In this document: in pieces, positions 1-8,954 of the stretch | Layout: the number at the start of each line of letters is the position of its first letter | Position numbering within the stretch: the stretch's first letter is position 1 | Assembly (NCBI GenBank): GCA_963717195.1 | Contig: CAVQVR010000002.1 | Span: 186,001-250,000 of the forward strand | From: JACDAE01 sp963717195 | GTDB lineage: Bacteria > Chloroflexota > Ktedonobacteria > Ktedonobacterales > Ktedonobacteraceae | Length of the DNA: 64,000 nucleotides | Reading direction: 5' to 3' | The notes under the pieces: generated by a model | What the model was told of the DNA's origin: nothing | Databases searched by the model: none | Seen by the model: the letters and a program-made list of their open reading frames with translations, nothing else | Made by a program: the position numbers and the translations under genes

Positions 1-32
1 CTAGACATAGCATTCATGGAGGGAGACACACA

Positions 33-554
33 ATGCGCTTACAAGGTAAAACCATCGGCTACTTTGTCGCTCAGGAGGTCGAAGACCTGGAATTCTGGGT
101 TCCCGTGATGCGACTGCGCGAAGAAGGAGCCAGGATTATCGTCATTGGCCTGTCGACAAAAACCGTACGTGGAAAACATGGCCTTGAAATGACTCCTGAT
201 GTAAGCATTGAAGAAGCTCCCACCGCCGATAAACTGGATGGGCTTGTTATTCCCGGCGGCTGGGCACCCGATAAGCTGCGCCGCAACCAGGGCGTGCTAC
301 AACTTGTACGCGCCATCCAGGCTCAAGGCAAAATTATTGGTACGATCTGCCACGGCGGCTGGGTTCCTATCTCAGCAGGCATTATCCATGGACGCAAAGC
401 TACTGGCTCAACTGGCATCAAAGACGATATTACCAACGCAGGCGGCATCTGGGTAGATGAAGCTGCATTTCGTGAAGGCAATATGGTCTGGGGACGTGTT
501 GTGGAAGATATTCCTGCGTTTTGCCGTGAGTTGGTCGCTGCACTTGCGGAATAA
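33..554 (+). CDS. DJ-1/PfpI family protein (glutamine-amidotransferase-like fold)
   Basis: This 173-residue protein belongs to the DJ-1/PfpI superfamily, whose members act as cytoplasmic deglycases, chaperones or peptidases. The N-terminal strand (GYFVAQ) and the nucleophile elbow 'GTICHGGW' near residues 104-111, with the Cys-His pair, are typical of the family. An acidic residue early in the chain (the EVEDLEF segment) is where the family's partner glutamate or aspartate lies. The length matches single-domain PfpI proteins. A GAGGGAG ribosome binding site lies just upstream of the ATG. The HicB-like gene follows 9 bases after the stop, so the two may be cotranscribed. The exact activity cannot be told from sequence. 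Confidence 0.9.
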   Translation: MRLQGKTIGYFVAQEVEDLEFWVPVMRLREEGARIIVIGLSTKTVRGKHGLEMTPDVSIEEAPTADKLDGLVIPGGWAPDKLRRNQGVLQLVRAIQAQGKIIGTICHGGWVPISAGIIHGRKATGSTGIKDDITNAGGIWVDEAAFREGNMVWGRVVEDIPAFCRELVAALAE

Positions 555-563
555 GAAATTAAT

Positions 564-794
564 ATGTATAGATTTCTTATTATCATTGAAAAGGGCAACG
601 AAAACTACGGAGCTTATGCACCCGATCTACCCGGATGTGTTGCAGTGGGAGATACTCCTGAAGAAGTTGAAAAAAATATGCAAGAAGCAATCAAGATGCA
701 CTTGCAAGGAATGATTGAGGATAACGAGCCTATCCCAACTCCACATACCACCGCTCGCTATCTGGAGGTTCCTATTTCAGATCCGGCTGCATAA
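564..794 (+). CDS. HicB-like protein without a HicA partner
   Basis: A 76-residue protein of the HicB antitoxin-like family, with a degraded RNase H-like fold. The diagnostic pattern is visible: a first strand YRFLIIIEKG, then YGAYAPDLPGCVAVGDTPEEV, a helix (EVEKNMQEAIKMHLQ) and a tail with prolines. HicB proteins normally neutralise the RNase HicA and carry a C-terminal DNA-binding domain. This one ends right after the HicB core, and no HicA-like ORF of about 60 residues lies next to it on either strand. It may be an orphan antitoxin-like protein or a stand-alone regulator. The preceding PfpI-like gene ends 9 bases upstream. Confidence 0.8.
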   Translation: MYRFLIIIEKGNENYGAYAPDLPGCVAVGDTPEEVEKNMQEAIKMHLQGMIEDNEPIPTPHTTARYLEVPISDPAA

Positions 795-907
795 TAGCCT
801 CATCCAAACGCTTGACACAAATAGATAGATAACCATCTCTAAATAAACATCCAACTTTGGTAACCGATTATCCTTTATAGAGAGCCTTTGAAAGGACTGG
901 AGGGGGC

Positions 908-3900
908 ATGAGTCGATTTCTTGATACTCTGGCACAACGCGTCATTATCTACGACGGCGCAATGGGAACGAATATACAGCGCTATGAACTGACCGCCGCA
1001 GACTATGGCGGCCAGGCGACCGAAGGCTGCAACGAATACCTGGTCCTGACGAAACCGTCAGTGATCGAGGAGATTCATGCAGGCTTCATGGAGGCGGGAT
1101 GCGATGTGATCGAGTCCGATTCGTTCACTGCCAGTCGCTTGAAACTTGATGAATATGGCATTGGACACCTGACACGCGAGGTTAATCTGACTGCCGCACG
1201 CCTGGCACGTAGCGTTGCTGATCGCTTTAGCACACCAGAACAACCGCGCTTTGTAGCAGGTTCGATTGGCCCAACTGGTATGCTGCCATCCTCCAGCGAT
1301 CCCCTCTTGAGCAATATTACTTACCAACAACTGGTCGAGATTTTCCGCGAACAGGCGGCAGCCCTACTCGAAGGTGGCGTCGATGTTCTTCTGATCGAGA
1401 CCAGCCAGGATATCTTAGAGGTCAAAGCCACCATCACTGGTCTACGCCTCGCCATGCAACAGATCGGGCGCACCGTTCCCATTCAGGCCCAGGTCTCGCT
1501 CGATACCAGTGGGCGCATGCTTCTAGGCACCGACATTGCGGCGGTAATGACCACACTGATTGCTCTACGCGTGGATATTATAGGCTTAAACTGCTCGACG
1601 GGACCGGAGCACATGCGCGAACCAGTACGCTTCCTGGCCGAGAATTGTCCTCTCCCCATCTCGACGATTCCTAATGCGGGCATTCCACTGAACGTCAATG
1701 GGCAGGCATTCTATCCCTCGGAACCCGAAGCAATGGCAGAGGCATTACGCGACTTTATTACCGAATTTCGGCGTCAATATTATCGGCGGCTGTTGTGGCA
1801 ATAGCCACGAACACCTGCGAGCAATTGTACAGGCATGCCGCAACGTAACAAGACATCCTCGCCCAATCGCTGATGACAACTTCAGCCAGAAGGATTTCAC
1901 ACAGATTACGCCGCCGTTGGTATCCAGCGCCATCCGCGCCACAACGATGCAGCAAGATCCACCTCCCCTGCTCGTTGGAGAACGCGTCAATGCCCAGGGG
2001 AGCCGTAAAGCCAAACAGGCGCTACTGAAAGATGATTATGACACTCTGTTAGCCATCGGACGAGAGCAGGTGGAAGGTGGCGCTCATGTGCTCGACGTAC
2101 AGGTCGCACTGACCGAACGCGTCGATGAAGCGGAACAGATGGCCCAGATCGTGAAAAAGCTCTCCATGGGCGTCGAGGTTCCCCTCGTTATCGACACAAC
2201 CGAAGCAAACGTGATTAAAGCCGCTCTAGAGGTCTATCCTGGACGCGCCATCATCAACTCGATCAATATGGAAACGGGCCGCCAGCGCATCGAAAGCGTC
2301 GTACCTATGGCCATCGAGCATGGTTCAGCCGTGGTCGCCCTGACCATCGATGAGATCGGCATGGGCAAGACCACCGCACGTAAGGTCGAGATCGCACACC
2401 AGATCTACAATATCTGCGTCAACGAATACCACCTATCGCCCAACGCGCTCATCTTCGATCCATTGACCTTCCCCGTTACGACCGGACAGGAAGAATTACA
2501 GACCGCCGCAATCGAGACGCTTGACGCTCTTACACAAATCAAGCAAGAACTTCCTGGTGTTATGACCATTCTAGGCGTGAGCAACGTCTCCTTCGGCCTC
2601 AAGCAGCATGCACGCGCCGTCTTGAATAGCGTCTTCCTGTACCACGCGGTGAAGGCTGGTCTGGATATGGCTATCGTGAATCCGACGCACATCAAACCCT
2701 ATGCAGAGGTCGATGCTGAACAACGTCAGCTCGCCGACGACCTGATCTTTAATCGCGAGGATGCCTTACCTCGCTTCATCGCTTACTTTGAAGCACACGG
2801 CCCACAGCAAGATACCAATAACGCGAAAGTCGATCCAACTGAGGGCATGGAACCAGCCGAACGTATCCACTGGCAGATTCTACACCGCCGCAAAGAAGGA
2901 ATCGAGCCTCTGGTCGATGAGGTCATTACCTCACGCGCTACTGAGCGAGGAATTTCGCTGAGCGACTCTGCCGTGAATGTACTCAATACCGTCCTGCTAC
3001 CCGCTATGAAAGACGTAGGCGACCGCTTCGGAGCTGGAGAACTGATCCTGCCTTTCGTACTGCAATCCGCCGAAGTCATGAAAAAGGCTGTGGCCCATCT
3101 TGAAAGCTATCTGGAGAAGCAGGAAGGCTACACCAAAGGGAAAGTCGTTCTGGCAACCGTCTTCGGAGATGTGCACGATATTGGTAAAAATCTCGTCAAC
3201 ACCATCCTGAGCAATAACGGATACACGGTGTACGATCTGGGCAAGCAGGTACCGCTCAACACAATTCTGGATAAAGCGGTCGAAGTCAACGCGGATGCCA
3301 TTGGTCTCTCCGCGCTGCTGGTCAGCACATCAAAACAGATGCCACTATGCATAAAAGAGCTCTCTCGACGCGGACTGAAGTTTCCCGTAATTATAGGTGG
3401 AGCAGCCATCAATCGTTCGTTTGGACGGCGCATTCTCTTTGTCGATGAGCAGACGACAGAGTCAACGCCGGTTGCCTACGATTCCGGTGTCTTCTACGCA
3501 AAAGATGCATTTGAGGGGCTGGATATTATCGACAAGCTCACAAACCATCCCGACGAACGTGCTGCATTTGTGCAGCATGTCAAGCAGGAGGCATTGACCG
3601 AACGTTTGCGGAAAGCGACACGTACAACAGAAGATACTCCACAGAATGAGGAGAATGCCAGGACACCTTCTGCGAGTATCAAACCAGCACTCTCGATTCC
3701 AACCCCGCCGTTCTGGGGCATTCGTGTGCTGGAGCGCATCGGTATCGAAGATATTGCGGTCTGCATGGATTACAAAACGCTCTATCGCCTGCATTGGGGT
3801 GGCAAAACACATGGAGAAGAGTTCACACGCCTGGTCGAACAGGAGTTTGAGCCGCGCCTGGAGCGCATGTTGCGTGAGGCACGTCAACAGCGCTACCTGC

Positions 3901-4490
3901 AACCTCGCGTCGTTTATGGCTACTTCCCATGTCAATCCGATGGCAACGACATAATTATCTATGACGCCCAGGAGTTTCAACAAACAGGGAAAGTGACACG
4001 CGAGATAACCCGCTTCCACTGTCCACGCCAGAAAGAACGTGAGCGCCTTTGCCTTGCCGATTACTTTACCTCAGTTAAAAGCGGCAAGGTCGATGTTATT
4101 GCGCTACAGGTCGTGACTATGGGTGAGTCTGCAAGCGAGAAAGTGAACCAGCTTCAGCAGGCAGGCGATTACTCGGAAGCATACTTTGTCCATGGACTCG
4201 CTGTCGAGATGGCCGAAGGGTTGGCTGAATATACGAATCGACTGGTAAAACGTGAACTTAGGTTAGATGACAGCAGGGGCAGGCGTTATAGCTGGGGCTA
4301 TCCGGCGATCCCTGATCTTGAGGATCACGAAAAACTCTTCAAGCTGTTACCAGTTTCGGCCACTATTGGTGTTGAGCTAACCGAATCTTATCAGTTTGTG
4401 CCGGAGCAATCGACCGCCGCGCTGGTTGTGCATCATCAACAGGCATCGTACTTCGCGGTACGGGCAGGGGTTGAGGCTGTACAGGTATGA
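908..4490 (+). CDS. metH: Cobalamin-dependent methionine synthase, reading frame broken once
   Basis: Methionine synthase moves a methyl group from methyltetrahydrofolate to homocysteine through a cobalamin cofactor, in the cytoplasm. Four modules are seen in order. First, a homocysteine-binding barrel whose zinc cysteines are in GLNCSTG and GGCCG. Second, a pterin-binding barrel (PPLLVGERVNAQGSRK onward). Third, a cobalamin domain with the cofactor histidine in GDVHDIGKNLV. Fourth, a C-terminal activation domain ending VELTESYQFVPEQS. The total of about 1190 residues is normal for the family. The frame changes by +1 at GAATTTCGGCG (1763-1773): the first frame runs 908-1804, the second continues through GVNIIGGCCG to 4490. 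Removing one T or C restores a perfect zinc motif. The gap upstream is only 113 bases and holds no recognisable cobalamin or SAM riboswitch. Confidence 0.93.
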
Positions 4491-4556
4491 AAACCTGCTC
4501 AAGCTTTCACCTGAGCAGGCCAAAATCTGGCTCGATCTGATCGAAAAGACAGGGAG
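4489..4556 (+). repeat. 68-bp partial copy of the methyltransferase gene's 3' region
   Basis: These 68 bases match 6494-6561, inside the downstream methyltransferase gene, with three mismatches. The copy starts at the metH stop codon and ends just before the convergent PPOX gene. It carries an 8-base inverted repeat (CCTGCTCA / TGAGCAGG, loop of 10) that could form a hairpin at the metH 3' end. It is most simply a relic of a duplicated methyltransferase gene. Confidence 0.85.
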
Positions 4557-4575
4557 CATATGAGCATGTTCCCTA

Positions 4576-4974
4576 CTACACATTGCGCTTTGAACCATTA
4601 ACAGGTTCAGTAGTCGCATCCCAAAAAATAATGCGTCTGGGAGTTATGCGTATCAATGCAGGACTCATATTAGGGGCAATGGAATGTCCACCTTCAAGAA
4701 GTGCCTGAGCTTCTCCCCGTATCTCAAGGCTGCGCGTCTTCCAGGGAGGCAGCACGTCATCTACCAAAAAAGAGACCAGGCCATTACGGGCTATATTGCG
4801 AAACTTTTGTGTATTCGCCATATCATATCCGCCGATATCAATGGTATCAAGCTCAGCATTATAGCGAAAACCGACCGCTGCGACTTGCGGCTCACCACGC
4901 TCGTTCACCGTTGCCAGTCGTCCCAGTCGTTGTGTCTGTAAGTATTGCAGTTCTGCTTCAGTAAACTTGCTCAA
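4576..4974 (-). CDS. PPOX-class F420-dependent oxidoreductase-like protein
   Basis: A split-barrel protein of the pyridoxamine-phosphate-oxidase-like superfamily. These proteins bind FMN or F420, and the subfamily with an N-terminal FTEAELQYL and the LGRLATVNERGEPQ strand is usually annotated as PPOX-class F420-dependent. Other family marks are VGFRYN, a Gly-Gly-Tyr segment (IDIGGYDM), KFRNIARNG and the C-terminal ITPRRIIFW. I start the gene at a TTG (complement of 4972-4974) because GAGG lies 6 bases upstream and the resulting 132 residues match the family. A longer ATG reading from 5058 adds an unconvincing hydrophobic stretch. The gene is convergent with metH. The substrate is unknown. Confidence 0.85.
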   Translation of the reverse strand: MSKFTEAELQYLQTQRLGRLATVNERGEPQVAAVGFRYNAELDTIDIGGYDMANTQKFRNIARNGLVSFLVDDVLPPWKTRSLEIRGEAQALLEGGHSIAPNMSPALIRITPRRIIFWDATTEPVNGSKRNV

Positions 4975-5058
4975 AAAGCACCTCGTAACTCCAACTAAAA
5001 GGAAGATCGTTTTTTTGAAGAAGGGCAGATGCATTTCTGTTTCTTCCCGTTGAAGCAT

Positions 5059-5755
5059 ATCATCTCGCGACCAGAGATTTCCTGTCCTTTTGAACAGGCT
5101 TCAGATGAATCACCTCTCCTGATACTATAAATTGCACCTGTTGGGAGAAGTGAGGATGTTTTACCACTGTCCTGGCTCAGGGCTTCATTAAAATGTATTG
5201 TCCACATGAGGATACCCCCTACTCTTATATCGAACACAACATTGACACACATTCTCTTTTATTGCACAATACGAATGTATTAACTACTCTCTCATGAAGG
5301 TTCTAACACCTATGCCAGCTCACCGCTAACTCCATTCTGTTTCATCTTCAAACAGTGAAACAGACACCAGACTTCTTGCTTCAATATCTATGTATCCCAT
5401 CAGGAAATGCACACGTTGTGTACCTACGCTTCATAGTGTAGTGTTCTCCAGGTATGCACCTGTTCATGGGAAAGCTCCTGCAGATAAAAAAAGCAAGTAC
5501 TTGATGGTGCTCAGAGGTATGGAGAAGCGCGTGGCAAAAACAGGTGTTCGACATGGATCTCCGGCGAACTCATCGCTGATTTTTTCCGTTGATCATCCTC
5601 TAGCAAGGTCATACTATCATTTTGCCTTGCTCGAAAATAACGTCACTCCACTGCACAAATAACAATTTAACTTCTTCATAACCTCTTCTCGCATCATTGT
5701 TTCTTTTGATAGTTATTACAAGCTATCCTGTTTTTTACAGAAAAGGGGAAGCACA
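5059..5755. other. Gene-free interval of about 0.7 kb
   Basis: I find no convincing coding sequence on either strand; a 90-codon reading at 5390-5662 has no family resemblance and no good ribosome binding site. An 8-base inverted repeat (CTGTTTCA / TGAAACAG) lies at about 5337-5363. The region must contain the promoter of the PPOX gene on one side and of the methyltransferase on the other, but no strong consensus hexamer pair is visible. Confidence 0.6.
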
Positions 5756-6616
5756 ATGTCACAAATCGTCAAACCCTATGAACTCACCAGGCATCATGCG
5801 CTCGCAGGACAATCTTATGATGCCGACCTGCCGGATGGCGTGCGCAATGGGATCAATCACGAGATGGAACGTCTGGAGAAGTACGCTCCAGTTGAATATG
5901 CCATCACGAAACGCTATCTGTTGCGCTATATTCCTGAAGGGGCAACAGTCGCAGATGTTGGCGTAGGTGTTGGCCACTATAGCGAACTTCTTGCTAGCCG
6001 TGGCAGTAACATTCACATGATAGATGTCGCATCACGTCTACTGGAAGCAGCACGGGAGCGGCTGACAAAAGTGGGATTGAGAGAGCAAATCCTGAGCCTC
6101 AGCAACGCCTCAGCAACTGATCTCTCCTTTATTCCAGACGATTCCTGCGATGCCGTTTTGATGCTTGGTCCATTCTATAACCTGAGCTTACCAGAAGACC
6201 GACACAAAGCTGCGGCTGAAGCACGTCGTATACTACACAAAGATGGGCTGCTCTTCGCAGCAGGGATCAATCGCATGACCATGCTACAATGGCGCTATGC
6301 AGACTGCTCAGAGAACATTTTGGAAGAGCGAGGATGGTTAGAACCATATGCCATGACTGGAGATCTGCCACTAAACGAACCAGGTGTGCCATCCATCTGG
6401 CATCTGGCCACTATCGCAGAATTCCGCGCCGATTTCACCGATTTTCAGGAAATTGTACTCGCTGGCGTCGAATCGTTCGCACAAGGCCATGAAGAAAACC
6501 TGCTCAAGCTTTCACCTGAGCAGGCCAATGTCTGGCTTGATCTGATCGAAAAGACAGGGAGAACGCCCGAAGGATTGGGGTTAACAGGGCATTTCCTGTA
6601 TATCGTGCATAAATAA
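5756..6616 (+). CDS. SAM-dependent methyltransferase (class I)
   Basis: A 286-residue class I methyltransferase. Motif I is VADVGVGVGHYSELL (about residues 65-79), followed by an acidic residue at the end of strand 2 (IHMIDVASRLLEAAR), the motif II-like strand CDAVLMLGPFYNL, and EARRILHKDGLLFAAGINR, the usual post-motif helix and strand. The C-terminal third is a substrate-specific cap of unknown specificity. An AAAAGGGGAAG ribosome binding site precedes the ATG. Its 3' part has a 68-base near-identical relic at the end of metH, and a different methyltransferase relic lies at 10371-10615. This suggests repeated duplication and loss of such genes here. Confidence 0.9.
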   Translation: MSQIVKPYELTRHHALAGQSYDADLPDGVRNGINHEMERLEKYAPVEYAITKRYLLRYIPEGATVADVGVGVGHYSELLASRGSNIHMIDVASRLLEAARERLTKVGLREQILSLSNASATDLSFIPDDSCDAVLMLGPFYNLSLPEDRHKAAAEARRILHKDGLLFAAGINRMTMLQWRYADCSENILEERGWLEPYAMTGDLPLNEPGVPSIWHLATIAEFRADFTDFQEIVLAGVESFAQGHEENLLKLSPEQANVWLDLIEKTGRTPEGLGLTGHFLYIVHK

Positions 6617-6627
6617 ATACATATGTG

Positions 6628-6870
6628 CTATCCAGGCAAGAAGAGCGTGACAAGTGTTGCCGCCATAGCAATAATACATGTAGCCAGATACGCATGCCCC
6701 AGACCATCGTGACCAGACATCTCTTTGTGAATGTGTCCACGGAGCATCCCCTCGACTGCCTGATAGACGCCATCACTGTTTTACTCTTCGTTTGCCTGAT
6801 CACATTCTTCTTGCGTTAGATCAGCAAATAGCCTGACTCCCTGATCATAGCTTCGACGGTACCATCTCAT
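6628..6870 (-). pseudogene. Small membrane-protein ORF interrupted by an in-frame stop
   Basis: On the minus strand an ATG at 6870 opens a 29-codon frame (MRWYRRSYDQG... ending ECDQANEE) that stops at TAA 6783-6781. The same frame stays open afterwards and ends at 6628 with a hydrophobic helix (AYLATCIIAMAATLVTLFLPG). An internal ATG at 6747 would give a 39-residue single-span protein. So this is either one 80-codon gene broken by a nonsense codon or two tiny neighbours. The C-terminal helix ending in LFLPG resembles the last span of many membrane transporters, but no family can be assigned. A hairpin (6831-6883) overlaps the first start codon. Confidence 0.35.
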
Positions 6871-6883
6871 CAGGGAGTCAGGC
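6831..6883 (+). terminator. Hairpin, probable terminator of the methyltransferase gene
   Basis: A perfect 15-base inverted repeat (GCCTGACTCCCTGAT and its complement) with a 23-base loop is followed on the plus strand by ATTCTTCGTTTTTG. This fits a Rho-independent terminator for the gene ending at 6616, although the distance of about 215 bases is long. Confidence 0.55.
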
Positions 6884-7033
6884 ATTCTTCGTTTTTGTTT
6901 ATCGAGACTGAGACCGGAAGCTATCATTTGTGCTCAAAAAGTGCTACAACTGTCTCAACCTTGATAAGCACCACCAGACGTTGCCGAAGATCCTGCTCAT
7001 GTTCCTGCTGAAACGGAAAGCAGGGAAGAACCC

Positions 7034-7408
7034 TTACGGCTCTCGTTCTTCCTCCGCTTCCATCTGCTGTCTGTGGAGTCTAAACAACCACCAATCTTCC
7101 AGTGGAGTTTCTGGAAGTTTCACTCCCAGATCTCCTTGAACCACAAAGGCGAGAGGAGGCAAGCCCATAAGAAGCATGAGCGGATCGATATGAAAGAGCA
7201 AAAAACTGGCTCCGCTGAGCACATAGACAGATCCCAAGACGATGAGGTGAACCTTCCAGAACCATCTCGCTGTCGAATACCCTCCACTGGTTGCTACTAT
7301 GATCCCAAACAGAAAAATGATGAGAGCCAAAATGGCCCAGAGTTTCAGGAGATGGGGCACGTCAAACGGTTCAAACTGCACCCTCAGCATTGGGATATTT
7401 AGTTCCAT
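7034..7408 (-). CDS. Small two-span membrane protein, unknown function
   Basis: A 124-residue protein starting MELNIPML, chosen because AAGGAAAAGGAAAC precedes that ATG; a longer reading from 7474 lacks a ribosome binding site. Two hydrophobic helices are visible (LLKLWAILALIIFLFGIIVA and HLIVLGSVYVLSGASFLLF), followed by a basic-acidic tail (WWLFRLHRQQMEAEEEREP). I do not recognise the family. Just past the stop another frame encodes an amphipathic stretch (QQEHEQDLRQRLVVLIKVE) ending at 6924, so the true C-terminus may be longer if a base is missing. The gene lies 169 bases downstream of the exported protein on the same strand. Confidence 0.55.
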   Translation of the reverse strand: MELNIPMLRVQFEPFDVPHLLKLWAILALIIFLFGIIVATSGGYSTARWFWKVHLIVLGSVYVLSGASFLLFHIDPLMLLMGLPPLAFVVQGDLGVKLPETPLEDWWLFRLHRQQMEAEEEREP

Positions 7409-7577
7409 GTTTCCTTTTCCTTGATGTTGAATATCCTTTTGAATAGGTTCTCGGATACGTGAAGAAACAAGCACCTGCTCGAATTGCTTCCGAGCAGAGA
7501 AGATCTCAGTGTTTTCGAGGAAGCCCGATCAAGATGGATCGGACAACGGATGAGCAAACAGCCTGCCAGAAGGTCTT

Positions 7578-7958
7578 CTATTCTCTGAGCATCAAGGAGG
7601 AAAGGCCGAGTGTGCAAGCAATCACAGGAAGAAGCAAAGCATTTGCGAAAAGCTGCGCGTTCTGACTGATGAAGAAGAGAGGTTGCGAACTTCCCACCCC
7701 AATCAGGTGGTGTATGGACAGATTGTTTGGCAAGAAAGTTGGGCGAGGCTGGGTCACGGGTGCTGCTTCAAGCAGACGAGGAGCAATTTCCCCCATCATC
7801 GGGAGCGTGAGCGAGTGAGCAGAGAGAAAGGAGTGAGCAGAGCGACTGTGAAGCGCTTCTGCTGCCGGAGAGATTGAACGGCTATGACTACTGGTGAAGA
7901 TGGACCCCGCAAGGAGCACCAGCAGAACAAAGAGACACAGGGCTCCTTTGCATTTCAT
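7578..7958 (-). CDS. Putative exported or membrane protein, unknown function
   Basis: A 126-residue protein starting MKCKGALCLFVLLVLLAGS, a clear signal peptide or membrane anchor: two lysines, then a hydrophobic core. The middle is rich in Ser, His and Arg and is probably extracytoplasmic. A second hydrophobic segment (FANALLLPVIACTLGLSSLML) sits at the C-terminus. I choose this start over an upstream one at 8033 because the signal sequence begins here and GAGGAG lies upstream. No family is recognised. It precedes the small membrane protein gene on the same strand and may be expressed with it. Confidence 0.5.
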   Translation of the reverse strand: MKCKGALCLFVLLVLLAGSIFTSSHSRSISPAAEALHSRSAHSFLSAHSLTLPMMGEIAPRLLEAAPVTQPRPTFLPNNLSIHHLIGVGSSQPLFFISQNAQLFANALLLPVIACTLGLSSLMLRE

Positions 7959-8227
7959 CGTCACCGCAGTTCTCCTCTCGATACTGTGTTCGCTCCCGTC
8001 AGAGGTATGGTGCCTGCTTCTATCATACTCCATTTCTCTGCATAGTTCAAGCAGTGAATAAGAGAGATAGTGTTATATCCCTCTCTAAGTAACTGTTTGA
8101 AAGATCTCATCATAAAATGCTCCTTGTCACTAGTATAAAGCGTTCGTTACTCATAAAAACTTTCTCATAGATAAATACGTTCCCTCTTATTCGTGTGATT
8201 CACAAACTCGTTTCTTAATATCCCACC

Positions 8228-8285
8228 TTGACATCTTCCCATTTCTGAATTATCATTCATTTATGAATAGTAATTCAGAAATGGG
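8228..8285 (+). promoter_or_regulatory. TetR-gene promoter overlapped by a nested palindromic operator
   Basis: TTGACA (8228-8233), a 17-base spacer and TATCAT (8251-8256) form a near-consensus promoter. A perfect 15-base inverted repeat (8238-8252 and 8271-8285, starting CCCATTTCTGAATTA) overlaps it and encloses a second palindrome, ATTCAT-TT-ATGAAT (8255-8268). Initiation 7 bases after the -10 element falls on the ATG at 8263, so the message could be leaderless. The likely ligand is the TetR protein itself (autorepression). Confidence 0.7.
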
Positions 8286-8892
8286 TAAAACAGAGAGCCA
8301 GGGCCGTACCTCCCGCAAGCGTACACGCACACGGGCCGATCTGTTAGCTGCCGCTCGCAAGATCTTCGCTGCACGTGGCTATCATGAAGCCAGCATAGCC
8401 GAGATTACTCAGGCGGCAGATATCGGTGTGGGAACTTTCTATCTGCATTTTCACGATAAAGATGAGATCTTCACAACGCTGATTGAGGAAGGACTGAAAG
8501 ATATACGCGAACAGGTCACCGTTCTTGCATTACAACAACCAGACGAGCATAGACTGAGTACCATAGTTCGTCTAACCTTCCACTACGCCTATGCCCAACG
8601 CGATCTTTTCCGTATCGCGCTTACCGGTGGTAGACAGTTTATAGGCAAGTTTCGAGCACAGACTGCGCTCATTGATGGGTTTACGCAGATTTTTGAAACC
8701 GCTCAGCAGCAAGGACACCTCGCAGACTATGACATCCCTTTGCTGGCACGTTTTGTTACAGGCATGATGACGCAGGGCATCGTCTGGTGGTTTGAGCACG
8801 ATGAACCCGGTCCCGAAGAGATGACGAAGCAGGTAATGCTTCTGTTACGACAAGGGTTACCGGTCCATTTGCTCATTGAAGACAACCAATGA
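8263..8892 (+). CDS. TetR/AcrR family transcriptional regulator
   Basis: A 209-residue TetR-family repressor. The N-terminal helix-turn-helix is clear (about residues 25-70): RADLLAAARKIFAARGYHEA, then IAEITQAADIGVGTFYLHF and KDEIFTTLIEEG. The C-terminal ligand-binding domain is helical and specific to the subgroup. No ribosome binding site precedes either possible ATG (8263 or 8281). The promoter predicts a transcript beginning at the first, and that ATG lies inside the palindrome. The P450 gene starts 63 bases after the stop on the same strand, so the regulator may control P450 expression in response to a small hydrophobic ligand (inference). Confidence 0.92.
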   Translation: MNSNSEMGKTESQGRTSRKRTRTRADLLAAARKIFAARGYHEASIAEITQAADIGVGTFYLHFHDKDEIFTTLIEEGLKDIREQVTVLALQQPDEHRLSTIVRLTFHYAYAQRDLFRIALTGGRQFIGKFRAQTALIDGFTQIFETAQQQGHLADYDIPLLARFVTGMMTQGIVWWFEHDEPGPEEMTKQVMLLLRQGLPVHLLIEDNQ

Positions 8893-8954
8893 TCGTGTAA
8901 GTTGTTAGTAGTATCCACATTCTTCGGCATAGACAAAAACAGGATGGCTTTCAT

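Noticed and set aside
795..907. Cobalamin or SAM riboswitch before metH
   Set aside because: The gap is only 113 bases and lacks the conserved motifs of these classes.
5390..5662. 90-codon plus-strand ORF
   Set aside because: No family pattern, poor ribosome site, odd composition; likely chance in a gene-free region.
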